The position numbers and the translations under genes are program-made. From Megachile rotundata (lineage: Eukaryota > Arthropoda > Insecta > Hymenoptera > Megachilidae): a DNA stretch of 64,000 bases. The DNA lies in the NCBI RefSeq assembly GCF_050947335.1, contig NW_027473348.1, positions 508,501-572,500 on the forward strand, written 5' to 3'. The stretch's first letter is position 1. Each line of letters opens with the position of its first letter. Of the stretch, positions 12,487 through 25,620 are shown in pieces. The notes beneath the pieces were generated by a model that saw only the letters and a program-made list of their open reading frames with translations, had not been told where the DNA came from and did no database searches.

Positions 12487-14519
12487 GGGATTGTGATTGT
12501 GATTGTGTGACTGTGGTTGTGTGGTTGTGATTGTGGGATTGTGATTGTGTGATTGTGTGATCGTGATTGTGTGATTGTGTTATTGTGATTATGTGATTGT
12601 GATTGTGTGATTGTGATTGTGTGACTGTGTGATCGTGATTGTGATTGTGTGATTGTGATTGTGTGATTGTTATTGTGTGATCCTGATTGTGTGATCGTCA
12701 TTGTGTGATTGTGATTGTGTGATTGTGATTGTGTGATCGTGATTGCGTGATCGTGATTTTGTGATCGTGATTGTGTGATTGTGTGATTGTGATTGTGTGA
12801 TGGTGGTTGTGTGGTCCTGATTGTGTGATTGTGATTGTGTGATTGTGATTGTGTGTTCGTGATCGTGTGATCGTAATTGTGTGATCGTGACTGTGTGTTT
12901 GTGATTGTGTGATTGTGATTGTGTGATCGTGATCGTGTGATCGTGATTGTGTGATCGTGACTGTGTGTTTGTGATTGTGTGACTGTGATTGTGGGATTGT
13001 GACTGTGTGATCGTGATTGTGTAATCGTGATTGTGGGATTGTGATTATGGGATTGTGACTGTGTGATTGTGTGATTGTGATTGTGTGATTGTGATTGTGT
13101 GACTGTGATTGTGTGACTGTGATTGTGGGATTGTGACTGTGTGGTCGTGATTGTGTGATCGTGATTGTGGGATTCTGATTATGGGATTGTGACTGTGTGA
13201 TTGAGTGATTGTGATTGCGTGATTGTGATTGCGTGATTGTGATTGTGTGATTGTGATTGTGTGATTGTGATTGTGTGACTGTGATTGTGTGATTGTGATT
13301 GTGGGATTGTGATTGTGATTGTGTGATTGTGATTGCGTGAGTGTGATTGTGTGATTGTGATTGTGATTGTGTGATTGTGATTGTGTGATCCTGATTGTGT
13401 GATCGTCATTTTGTGATTGTGATTGTGTGATTGTGTGATTGTGTGATTGTGTGACTGTGATTGTGTAACTGTGATTGTGTGATTGTGATTGTGTGATTCT
13501 GATTGTGTGGTTGTGATTGCGTGATCGTGACTGTGTGATCGTAATTGTGTGATCGTGATTGTGGGATTGTGACTGTGTGATCGTGATTGTGTGATCGTGA
13601 TTGTGTGATCGTGATTGTGCGATTGTGACTGTGTGATTGTGTGATTGTGTGACTGTGCGACTGTGTGACTGTGTGATTGTGATTGTGTGATCGTGATTGT
13701 GTGATTGTGGTTGTGTGATTGTGATTGTGTGACTGTGATTGTGTGACTGTGATTGTGTGACTGTGATTGTGGGATTGTGACTGTGTGATCGTGATTGTGT
13801 GATCGTGATTGTGGGATTGTGATTGTGGGATTGTGACTGTGTGATGGTGTGATTGTGATGGTGTGATTGTTATTGTGTGATCGTGATTGTGTGATCGTGA
13901 TTGTGTGATCGTGACTGTGTGGCCGTGATTGTGTGATCGTGATTGTGCGATCGTGTTTGTGTGATCGTGATTGTGATTTTGGTTGTGCGATTGTGATTGT
14001 GTGACTGTGATTGTGTGATCGTGATTGTGCGATCGTGATTGTGTGATCGTGATTGTGTGATCGTGATTGTGTGATCGTGACTGTGTGGTCGTGATTGTGT
14101 GATCGTAATTGTGTGATCCTGTTTGTGTGATCGTGATTGTGATTGAGATTGTGTGATTGTGATTGTGTGACTGTGATTGTGTGATCGTGATTGTCTGATC
14201 GTGATTGTGTGAACGTGATTGTGTGATCGTGATTGTGTGATCGTGATCGTGTGATCGTGATTGTGTGATAGCGACTGTGTGTTTGTGATGGTGTGATTGT
14301 GATTGTGTGATCGTAAGTGTGATTGGGCTCGTGTGATTGTGATTGTGTGATTGTGATTGTGATTGTGTGACTATGTGATTGTGATTGTGTGATCGTGATT
14401 GTGCGATCGTGATTGTGTGATCGTGATTGTGCGATCGTGATTGTGTGATCGTGATTGTGCGATCGTGTTTGTGTGATCGTGATTGTGATTTTGGTTGTGC
14501 GATTGTGATTGTGTGACTG

Positions 14520-15010
14520 TGATTGTGTGCTCGTGATTGTGTGATTGTGGTTGTGTGATTGTGATTGTATGACTGTGATTGTGTGACTGTGATTGTGTGA
14601 CTGTGATTGTGGGATTGTGACTGTGTGATCGTGATTGTGTGATCGTGATTGTGGGATTGTGATTGTGGGATTGCGACTGTGTGATGGTGTGATTGTGATG
14701 GTGTGATTGTTATTGTGTGACCGTGATTGTGTGATCGTGATTGTGTGATTGTGATTGTGTGAGTGTGATTGTGTGCTCGTGATTGTGTGATTGTGGTTGT
14801 GTGATTGTGATTGTATGACTGTGATTGTGTGACTGTGATTGTGTGACTGTGATTGTGGGATTGTGACTGTGTGATCGTGTTTGTGTGATCGTGATTGTGG
14901 GTTTGTGACTGTGTGATTGTGTGATTGTGATTGTGTGATTGTGATTGTGTTACTGTGATTGTGTGACTGTGATTGTGTGACTGTGATTGTGCGATTGTGA
15001 CTGTGTGATC
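14520..15010 (+). repeat. Local 246-bp duplication marked by GTGCTCGTG
   Basis: GCTCG occurs at 14529 and 14775, 246 bp apart, each followed by the same succession of variants (GTGGTT, GTATGACT, three GTGTGACT units, GTGGGATT). The pair recurs at 21752 and 21998 in the second 7223-bp copy. Single relatives lie at 42136 and 55390. Confidence 0.7.
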
Positions 15011-18000
15011 GTGATTGTGTGATCGTGATTGTGGGATTGTGATTGTGGGATTGTGACTGTGTGATGGGGTGATTGTGATGGTGTGATTGTGATTGTGTGA
15101 TTGTGATTGTGTGATCGTGTTTGTGTGATCGTGATTGTGATTTTGGTTGTGTGATTGTGATTGTGATTGTGTGACTGTGATTGTGTGATCGTGATTGTGC
15201 GATCGTGATTGTGTGATCGTGATTGTGTGATCGTGATTGTGTGATCGTGATTGTGTGATCGTGATTGTGTGGTTGGGATTGTGTGATCGTAATTGTGTGA
15301 TCCTGTTTGTGTGATCGTGATTGTGATTGAGATTGTGTGATTGTGATTGTGTGACTGTGATTGTGTGACTGTGATTGTGTGATCGTGATTGTGTGATCGT
15401 GATTGTGTGATCGTGATTGTGTGATCGTGATCGTGTGATCGTGATTGTGTGATAGCGACTGTGTGTTTGTGATGGTGTGATTGTGATTGTGTGATCGTAA
15501 TTGTGATTGGGCTCGTGTGATTGTGATTGTGTGATTGTGATTGTGTGATTGTGATTGTGATTGTGTGACTATGTGATTGTGATTGTGTGATCGTGATTGT
15601 GTGGTCGTGATTGTGTGATTGTGGGATTGTGATTGTGTGATTGTGTGATCGTGATTGTGCGATCGTGATTGTGTGATCGTGATTGTGTGATTGTGTGATT
15701 GTGATTGTGTGATTGTGATTGTGTGATTGTGATTGTGTGATTGTGATTGTGTGATTGTGATTGTGTGATTGTGATTGTGTGATTGTGATTGTGTGATTGT
15801 GATTGTGTGATTGTGATTGTGTGATTGTGATTGTGTGATTGTGATTGTGTGATTGTGATTGTGTGATTGTGATTGTGTGATTGTGTGATTGTGATTGTGT
15901 GATTGTGATTGTGTGATTGTGATTGTGTGATTGTGATTATGTGATTGTGATTGTGTGATTGTGATTGTGTGATTGTGATTGTGTAATTGTGTGATTGTGT
16001 GATTGTGATTGTGTGATTGTGATTGTGTGATTGTGATTGTGTGATTGTGATTGTGTGATTGTGATTGTGTGATTGTGATTGTGTGATTCTGATTGTGTGA
16101 TTGTGGTTGTGTGATTGTGATTGTGTGATCGTGACTGTGTGATCGTGTTTGTGTGATCGTGATTGTGGGTTTGTGACTGTGTGATTGTGTGATTGTTATT
16201 GTGTGATTGTGATTGTGTTACTGTGATTGTGTGACTGTGATTGTGTGACTGTGATTGTGTGACTGTGATTGTGCGATTGTGACTGTGTGATCGTGAGTGT
16301 GTGATCGTGATTGTGGGATTGTGATTGTGGGATTGTGACTGTGTGATGGGGTGATTGTGATGGTGTGATTGTGATTGTGTGATCGTGATTGTGTGATCGT
16401 GTTTGTGCGATCGTGATTGTGATTTTGGTTGTGTGATTGTGATTGTGATTTTGGTTGTGTGATTGTGATTGTGATTGTGTGACTGTGATTGTGTGATCGT
16501 GATTGTGCGATCGTGATTGTGTGATCGTGATTGTGTGATCGTGATTGTGTGATCGTGATTGTGTGATCGTGATTGTGTGGTTGGGATTGTGTGATCGTAA
16601 TTGTGTGATCCTGTTTGTGTGATCGTGATTGTGATTGAGATTGTGTGATTGTGATTGTGTGACTGTGATTGTGTGACTGTGATTGTGTGATCGTGATTGT
16701 GTGATCGTGATTGTGTGATCGTGATTGTGTGATCGTGATCGTGTGATCGTGATTGTGTGATAGCGACTGTGTGTTTGTGATGGTGTGATTGTGATTGTGT
16801 GATGGTAATTGTGATTGGGCTCGTGTGATTGTGATTGTGCGATTGTGATTGTGTGATTGTGATTGTGTGACTATGTGATTGTGATTGTGTGATCGTGATT
16901 GTGTGGTCGTGATTGTGTGATTGTGTTATTGTGATTGTGTGATTGTGGTTATGTGACTGTGATTGTGTGATCGTGATTGTGCGATCGTGATTGTGTGATC
17001 GTGATTGTGCGATCGTGATTGTGTGATCGCGATTGTGTGATCGTGATTGTGTGATAGTGATTGTGTGATAGCGATTGTGTGATAGTGATTGTGATTGTTT
17101 TTGTGTGATTGTGATTGTGTGACTGTGATTGTGTGATCGTGATTGTCTGATCGTGATTGTGTGAACGTGATTGTGTGATCGTGATTGTGTGAACATGATT
17201 GTGTGATCGTGATCGTGTGATCGTGATTGTGGGATTGTGACTGTGTGATTTTGTTATTGTGATTGTGTGATTGTGATTGTGTGATTGTAATTGTGTGATT
17301 GTGATTGTGTTATTGTGATTGTGTTATTGTGATTGTGTGATTGTGATTGTGATTGTGTGATTGTGTGATGGTGATTGTGTGATCGTGATAGTGTGATAGT
17401 GATTGTGTGACAGTGATTGTGTGGTCGTGATTGTGTGATCGTGATTGTGATTGTGATTGTGTGATTGTGATTGTGGGATTGTGATTGTGTAATGGTGGTT
17501 GTGTGGTCGTGATTGTGTGATTGTGATTGTGTGATTGTGATTGTCCGATCGTGATTGTGTGATCGTGACTATGTATTTGTGATTGTGTGACTGTGATTGT
17601 GGGATTGTGACTGTGTGATCGTGATTGTGTAATCGTGATTGTGGGATTGTGATTATGGGATTGTGACTGTGTGATTGTGTGATTGTGATTGTGTGATTGT
17701 GATTGTGTGACTGTGATTGTGTGACTGTGATTGTGGGATTGTGACTGTGTGGTCGTGATTGTGTGATCGTGATTGTGGGATTCTGATTATGGGATTGTGA
17801 CTGTGTGATTGAGTGATTGTGATTGCGTGATTGTGATTGTGTGATTGCGATTGTGTGATTGTGATTGTGTGATTGTGATTGTGTGACTGTGATTGTGTGA
17901 TTGTGATTGTGGGATTGTGATTGTGATTGTGTGATTGTGATTGTGTGAGTGTGATTGTGTGATTGTGATTGTGTGATTGTGATTGTGTGATTGTGATTGT

Positions 18001-21000
18001 GTGATTGTGATTGTGTGATTGTGTGATTATGTGATTGTGATTGTGTGATTGTGTGATTGTGATTGTGTGATTGTGATTGTGTGATTGTGATTGTGTGATT
18101 GTGATTGTGTGATTGTGATTGTGTGATCGTGACTGTGTGATCGTGTTTGTGTGATCGTGATTGTGGGATTGTGATTATGGGATTGTGACTGTGTGATTGA
18201 GTGGTTGTGATTGTGTGATTGTGATTGTGTGACTGTGATTGTGTGATTGTGATTGTGGGATTGTGATTGTGTTGTGTGATTGTGATTGTGTGATTGTGAT
18301 TGTGATTGAGATTGTGTGATTGTGATTGTGTGATAGTGACTGTGTGATCGTGATTGTGTGGCCGTGATTGTGTGATCGTGATTGTGCGATCGTGTTTGTG
18401 TGATCGTGATTGTGATTTTGGTTGTGTGATTGTGATTGTGTGATCGTGATTGTGCGATCGTGATTGTGTGATCGTGATTGTGTGATCGTGATTGTGTGAT
18501 CGTGATTGTGTGACTGTGATTGTGTGATTGTGATTGTGTCATTGTGATTGTGTGATTGTGACTCTGTGACTGTGATTGTGTTATTGTGATTGTGTGATTC
18601 TGATTGTGTGGTTGTGATTGTGTGATCGTGATTGTGGGATTGTGATTATGGGATTGTGACTGTGTGATTGTGCGATTGTGATTGTGTGATTGTGATTGTG
18701 TGACTCTGATTGTGTGACTGTGATTGTGTGACTGTGATTGTGGGATTGTGACTGTGTGATGGTGTGATTGTGATGGTGTGATTGTGATTGTGTGATCGTG
18801 ATTGTGTGATCGTGATTGTGTGGCCGTGATTGTGTGATCGTGATTGTGCGATCGTGTTTGTGTGATCGTGATTGTGATTTTGGTTGTGTGATTGTGATTG
18901 AGTGACTGTGATTGTGTGATCGTGATTGTGCGATCGTGATTGTGTGATCGTGATTGGGTGATCGTGATTGTGTGATCGTGATTGTGTGATTGTGTGATTG
19001 TGATTGTGTTATTGTGATTTTGTGATTGTGATTGTGTGATTGTGATTGTGTGATAGTGACTGTGTGATCGTGATTGTGTGGCCGTGATTGTGTGATCGTG
19101 ATTGTGCGATCGTGTTTGTGTGATCGTGATTGTGATTTTGGTTGTGTGATTGTGATTGTGTGATCGTGATTGTGCGATCGTGATTGTGTGATCGTGATTG
19201 TGTGATCGTGATTGTGTGATCGTGATTGTGTGGTCGTGATTGTGTGATCGTAATTGTGTGATCCTGTTTGTGTGATCGTGATTGTGATTGAGATTGTGTG
19301 ATTGTGATTGTGTGACTGTGATTGTGTGACTGTGATTGTGTGATCGTGATTGTGTGATCGTGATTGTGTGATCGTTATTGTGTGATCGTGATTGTGGGAT
19401 TTTGACTGTGTCATTGTGTGATCGTGATTGTGATTGTGTGATTGTGTGAGTGTGATTATGGGATTGTGATTGTGATTGTATGATTGTGATTGTGTGATTG
19501 TGATTGTGTGATTGTGATTGTGTGATTGTGATTGTGTGATTGTGATTGTGTGATTGTGCTTGTGACTGTGTGATTGTGATTGTGTGATTGTGATTGTGTG
19601 ATTGTGATTGTGTGATTGTGATTGTGTGATTGTGATTGTGTGATTGTGATTGTGTGATTGTGATTGTGTGATTGTGATTGTGTGATTGTGATTGTGTGAT
19701 TGTGATTGTGGGATTGTGATTGTGATTGTGTGACTGTGGTTGTGTGGTTGTGATTGTGGGATTGTGATTGTGTGATTGTGTGATCGTGATTGTGTGATTG
19801 TGTTATTGTGATTATGTGATTGTGATTGTGTGATTGTGATTGTGTGACTGTGTGATCGTGATTGTGATTGTGTGATTGTGATTGTGTGATTGTTATTGTG
19901 TGATCCTGATTGTGTGATCGTCATTGTGTGATTGTGATTGTGTGATTGTGATTGTGTGATCGTGATTGCGTGATCGTGATTTTGTGATCGTGATTGTGTG
20001 ATTGTGTGATTGTGATTGTGTGATGGTGGTTGTGTGGTCCTGATTGTGTGATTGTGATTGTGTGATTGTGATTGTGTGTTCGTGATCGTGTGATCGTAAT
20101 TGTGTGATCGTGACTGTGTGTTTGTGATTGTGTGATTGTGATTGTGTGATCGTGATCGTGTGATCGTGATTGTGTGATCGTGACTGTGTGTTTGTGATTG
20201 TGTGACTGTGATTGTGGGATTGTGACTGTGTGATCGTGATTGTGTAATCGTGATTGTGGGATTGTGATTATGGGATTGTGACTGTGTGATTGTGTGATTG
20301 TGATTGTGTGATTGTGATTGTGTGACTGTGATTGTGTGACTGTGATTGTGGGATTGTGACTGTGTGGTCGTGATTGTGTGATCGTGATTGTGGGATTCTG
20401 ATTATGGGATTGTGACTGTGTGATTGAGTGATTGTGATTGCGTGATTGTGATTGCGTGATTGTGATTGTGTGATTGTGATTGTGTGATTGTGATTGTGTG
20501 ACTGTGATTGTGTGATTGTGATTGTGGGATTGTGATTGTGATTGTGTGATTGTGATTGCGTGAGTGTGATTGTGTGATTGTGATTGTGATTGTGTGATTG
20601 TGATTGTGTGATCCTGATTGTGTGATCGTCATTTTGTGATTGTGATTGTGTGATTGTGTGATTGTGTGATTGTGTGACTGTGATTGTGTAACTGTGATTG
20701 TGTGATTGTGATTGTGTGATTCTGATTGTGTGGTTGTGATTGCGTGATCGTGACTGTGTGATCGTAATTGTGTGATCGTGATTGTGGGATTGTGACTGTG
20801 TGATCGTGATTGTGTGATCGTGATTGTGTGATCGTGATTGTGCGATTGTGACTGTGTGATTGTGTGATTGTGTGACTGTGCGACTGTGTGACTGTGTGAT
20901 TGTGATTGTGTGATCGTGATTGTGTGATTGTGGTTGTGTGATTGTGATTGTGTGACTGTGATTGTGTGACTGTGATTGTGTGACTGTGATTGTGGGATTG

Positions 21001-22150
21001 TGACTGTGTGATCGTGATTGTGTGATCGTGATTGTGGGATTGTGATTGTGGGATTGTGACTGTGTGATGGTGTGATTGTGATGGTGTGATTGTTATTGTG
21101 TGATCGTGATTGTGTGATCGTGATTGTGTGATCGTGACTGTGTGGCCGTGATTGTGTGATCGTGATTGTGCGATCGTGTTTGTGTGATCGTGATTGTGAT
21201 TTTGGTTGTGCGATTGTGATTGTGTGACTGTGATTGTGTGATCGTGATTGTGCGATCGTGATTGTGTGATCGTGATTGTGTGATCGTGATTGTGTGATCG
21301 TGACTGTGTGGTCGTGATTGTGTGATCGTAATTGTGTGATCCTGTTTGTGTGATCGTGATTGTGATTGAGATTGTGTGATTGTGATTGTGTGACTGTGAT
21401 TGTGTGATCGTGATTGTCTGATCGTGATTGTGTGAACGTGATTGTGTGATCGTGATTGTGTGATCGTGATCGTGTGATCGTGATTGTGTGATAGCGACTG
21501 TGTGTTTGTGATGGTGTGATTGTGATTGTGTGATCGTAAGTGTGATTGGGCTCGTGTGATTGTGATTGTGTGATTGTGATTGTGATTGTGTGACTATGTG
21601 ATTGTGATTGTGTGATCGTGATTGTGCGATCGTGATTGTGTGATCGTGATTGTGCGATCGTGATTGTGTGATCGTGATTGTGCGATCGTGTTTGTGTGAT
21701 CGTGATTGTGATTTTGGTTGTGCGATTGTGATTGTGTGACTGTGATTGTGTGCTCGTGATTGTGTGATTGTGGTTGTGTGATTGTGATTGTATGACTGTG
21801 ATTGTGTGACTGTGATTGTGTGACTGTGATTGTGGGATTGTGACTGTGTGATCGTGATTGTGTGATCGTGATTGTGGGATTGTGATTGTGGGATTGCGAC
21901 TGTGTGATGGTGTGATTGTGATGGTGTGATTGTTATTGTGTGACCGTGATTGTGTGATCGTGATTGTGTGATTGTGATTGTGTGAGTGTGATTGTGTGCT
22001 CGTGATTGTGTGATTGTGGTTGTGTGATTGTGATTGTATGACTGTGATTGTGTGACTGTGATTGTGTGACTGTGATTGTGGGATTGTGACTGTGTGATCG
22101 TGTTTGTGTGATCGTGATTGTGGGTTTGTGACTGTGTGATTGTGTGATTG
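14928..22150 (+). repeat. 7223-bp higher-order repeat, copy 2 (tandem)
   Basis: This directly follows copy 1. Marks are GATGGGG at 15063 and 16345 and GGGCTC context at 15506, 16814 and 21545. The identity runs on past the repeat length to about 22324, where T at 15102 is C at 22325; shortly after, the number of C-type units differs. Near-perfect identity over more than 7 kb in a rapidly changing array means either a very recent duplication or conversion, or an assembly duplication. Confidence 0.88.
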
Positions 22151-22324
22151 TGATTGTGTGATTGTGATTGTGTTACTGTGATTGTGTGACTGTGATTGTG
22201 TGACTGTGATTGTGCGATTGTGACTGTGTGATCGTGATTGTGTGATCGTGATTGTGGGATTGTGATTGTGGGATTGTGACTGTGTGATGGGGTGATTGTG
22301 ATGGTGTGATTGTGATTGTGTGAT

Positions 22325-24790
22325 CGTGATTGTGTGATCGTGTTTGTGTGATCGTGATTGTGATTTTGGTTGTGTGATTGTGATTGTGATTGTGTGACTG
22401 TGATTGTGTGATCGTGATTGTGCGATCGTGATTGTGTGATCGTGATTGTGTGATCGTGATTGTGTGATCGTGATTGTGTGGTTGGGATTGTGTGATCGTA
22501 ATTGTGTGATCCTGTTTGTGTGATCGTGATTGTGATTGAGATTGTGCGATTGTGATTGTGTGACTGTGATTGTGTGATCGTGATTGTGTGATCGTGATTG
22601 TGTGATCGTGATTGTGTGATCGTGATCGTGTGATCGTGATTGTGTGATAGCGACTGTGTGTTTGTGATGGTGTGATTGTGATTGTGTGATCGTAATTGTG
22701 ATTGGGCTCGTGTGATTGTGATTGTGTGATTGTGATTGTGTGATTGTGATTGTGATTGAGTGACTATGTGATTGTGATTGTGTGATCGTGATTGTGTGGT
22801 CGTGATTGTGTGATTGTGTTATTGTGATTGTGTGATTGTGATTATGTGACTGTGATTGTGTGATCGTGATTGTGTGATTGTGGGATTGTGATTGTGTGAT
22901 TGTGTGATCGTGATTGTGCGATCGTGATTGTGTGATCGTGATTGTGTGATTGTGATTGTGATTGTGTGACTGTGTGATTGTGATTGTGTGATCGTGATTG
23001 CGTGATCGTGATTGTGTGATCGTTATTGTGTGATTGTGTTATTGTGATTGTGTGATTGTGATTGTGTGATTGTGTGATTGTGATTGTGGTTGTGGGATTG
23101 TGATTGTGATTGTGTGATTGTGATTGTGTGAGTGTGATTGTGTGATTGTGATTGTGTGAGTGTGATTGTGTGATTGTGATTGTGTTATTGTGATTTTGTG
23201 ATTGTGATTGTGCGATTGTGATTGTGTGATAGTGACTGTGTGATCGTGATTGTGTGATCGTGATTGTGTTTGTGATTGTGTGATTGTGACTGTGGGATTG
23301 TGATTGTGTGTTGGTGGTTGTGTGGTCGTGATTGTGTGATTGTGATTGTGTGATTGTGATTGTGTGGTCGTGATTGTGTGATCGTGATTGTGGGATTGTG
23401 ATTATGGGATTGTGACTGTGTGACTGAGTGGTTGTGATTGTGTGATTGTGATTGGGCGACTGTGATTGTGTGATTGTGATTGTGGGATTGTGATTGTGAT
23501 TGTGTGATTGTGATTGTGTGATTGTGATTGTGTGATTGTGATTGTGTTATTGTGATTGTGTGATTGTGATTGTGATTGAGATTGTGATTGTCTGACTGTG
23601 TGATTGTGATTGTGAGATCGTGATTGTGTGATCGTGATTTTGTGATCGTGATTGTGCGATTGTGACTTTGTGTTTGTGTGATTGTGATTGTGTGATTGTG
23701 ATTGTTTTTGTGTGACTATGTGATTGAGATTGTGTGATTGTGTGATTGTGATTGTGAGATCGTGATTGTGTGATCGTGATTTTGTGATCGTGATTGTGCG
23801 ATTGTGACTGTGTGTTTGTGTGATTGTGATTGTTTTTGTGTGACTATGTGATTGTGATTGTGTGATCGTGATTGTGTGGTCGTGATTGTGTGATTGTGTT
23901 ATTGTGATTATGTGATTGTGATTGTGTGATTGTGGTTGTGTGATTGTGATTGTGTAATTGTGTGATTGTGTGATTGTGATTGTGTGATTGTGATTGTGTG
24001 ATTGTGATTGTGTGATTGTGATTGTGTGATTGTGATTGTGTGATTCTGATTGTGTGATTGTGGTTGTGTGATTGTGATTGTGTGATCGTGACTGTGTGAT
24101 CGTGTTTGCGTGATCGTGATTGTGGGTTTGTGACTGTGTGATTGTGTGATTGTGATTGTGTGATTGTGATTGTGTTACTGTGATTGTGTGACTGTGATTG
24201 TGTGACTGTGATTGTGCGATTGTGACTGTGTGATCGTGATTGTGTGATCGTGATTGTGGGATTGTGATTGTGGGATTGTGACTGTGTGATGGGGTGATTG
24301 TGATGGTGTGATTGTGATTGTGTGATTGTGATTGTGTGATCGTGTTTGTGTGATCGTGATTGTGATTTTGGTTGTGTGATTGTGATTGTGATTGTGTGAC
24401 TGTGATTGTGTGATCGTGATTGTGCGATCGTGATTGTGTGATCGTGATTGTGTGATCGTGATTGTGTGATCGTGACTGTGTGATCGTGATTGTGTGGTTG
24501 GGATTGTGTGATCGTAATTGTGTGATCCTGTTTGTGTGATCGTGATTGTGATTGAGATTGTGTGATTGTGATTGTGTGACTGTGATTGTGTGACTGTGAT
24601 TGTGTGATCGTGATTGTGTGATCGTGATTGTGTGATCGTGATTGTGTGATCGTGATCGTGTGATCGTGATTGTGTGATAGCGACTGTGTGTTTGTGATGG
24701 TGTGATTGTGATTGTGTGATCGTAATTGTGATTGGGCTCGTGTGATTGTGATTGTGTGATTGTGATTGTGTGATTGTGATTGTGTGATTG
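22325..24790 (+). repeat. A-type higher-order segment, copy 3
   Basis: GATGGGG at 24288 is followed 443 bp later by the GGGCTC context at 24731, exactly the spacing of 7840-8283 and 15063-15506. Another pair is at 22286/22701 (415 bp, two units shorter). It also has GTTTTTG near 23705 and 23832. At the equivalent of 2100 it reads GTTGGTGG (near 23310) where the first two copies read GTTGATGG. Confidence 0.72.
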
Positions 24791-25620
24791 TGATTGTGTG
24801 ATTGTGATTGTGTGATTGTGATTGTGTGATCGTGACTGTGTGATCGTGTTTGTGTGATCGTGATTGTGGGTTTGTGACTGTGTGATTGTGCGATTGTGAT
24901 TGTGTGATTGTGATTGTGTGATCGTGTTTGTGTGATCGTGATTGTGGGTTTGTGACTGTGTGATTGTGTGATTGTGATTGTGTGATTGTGATTGTGTGAC
25001 TGTGATTGTGTGACTGTGATTGTGTGACTGTGATTGTGCGATTGTGACTGTGTGATCGTGATTGTGTGATCGTGATTGTGGGATTGTGATTGTGGGATTG
25101 TGACTGTGTGATGGGGTGATTGTGATGGTGTGATTGTGATTGTGTGATCGTGATTGTGTGATCGTGTTTGTGTGATCGTGATTGTGATTTTGGTTGTGTG
25201 ATTGTGATTGTGATTGTGTGACTGTGATTGTGTGATCGTGATTGTGCGATCGTGATTGTGTGATCGTGATTGTGTGATCGTGATTGTGTGATCGTGATTG
25301 TGTGGTTGTGATTGTGTGATCGTAATTGTGTGATCCTTTTTGTGTGATCGTGATTGTGATTGAGATTGTGTGATTGTGATTGTGTGACTGTGATTGTGTG
25401 ACTGTGATTGTGTGATCGTGATTGTGTGATCGTGATTGTGTGATCGTGATAGTGTGATCGTGATTGTGTGATCGTGATTGTGTGATCGTGATTGTGTGAT
25501 TGTGTTATTGTGATTGTGTGATTCTGATTGTGTGATTGTGATTGTGTGATCGTGACTGTGTGATCGTGATTGTGTGATCGTGATTGTGGGATTGTGACTG
25601 TGTGATTGTGTGATCGTGAT
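24791..25620 (+). repeat. Short A-related segment
   Basis: It contains GATGGGG at 25110 preceded by two GTGGGTTTGTGACTG marks, as before other GATGGGG sites, but the expected GGGCTC context does not follow. It then runs into C-type 14-mers and a TGATCCTTTTTG patch near 25331 that reads TGATCCTGTTTG elsewhere. Confidence 0.6.

Larger units (their letters stand above)
7705..14927 (+). repeat. 7223-bp higher-order repeat, copy 1
   Basis: Each landmark here recurs 7223 bp downstream: GATGGGG at 7840 and 9122, GGGCTC context at 8283, 9591 and 14322, TTGTCCGATC near 10319, and GTGACAG near 10186. All places I compared were identical, and four minus-strand translations within it (419, 171, 447 and 76 residues) are identical to those in the second copy. 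The left edge of identity is near 7705, where the copies differ by one 14-bp unit. The odd length agrees with a 1-bp loss at about 11047. Confidence 0.88.

Noticed and set aside
8714..20632. Identical sets of minus-strand frames (419, 171, 447 and 76 residues) appearing twice, suggesting a duplicated gene cluster
   Set aside because: The identity comes from the 7223-bp DNA duplication. The frames carry only the satellite repeat.
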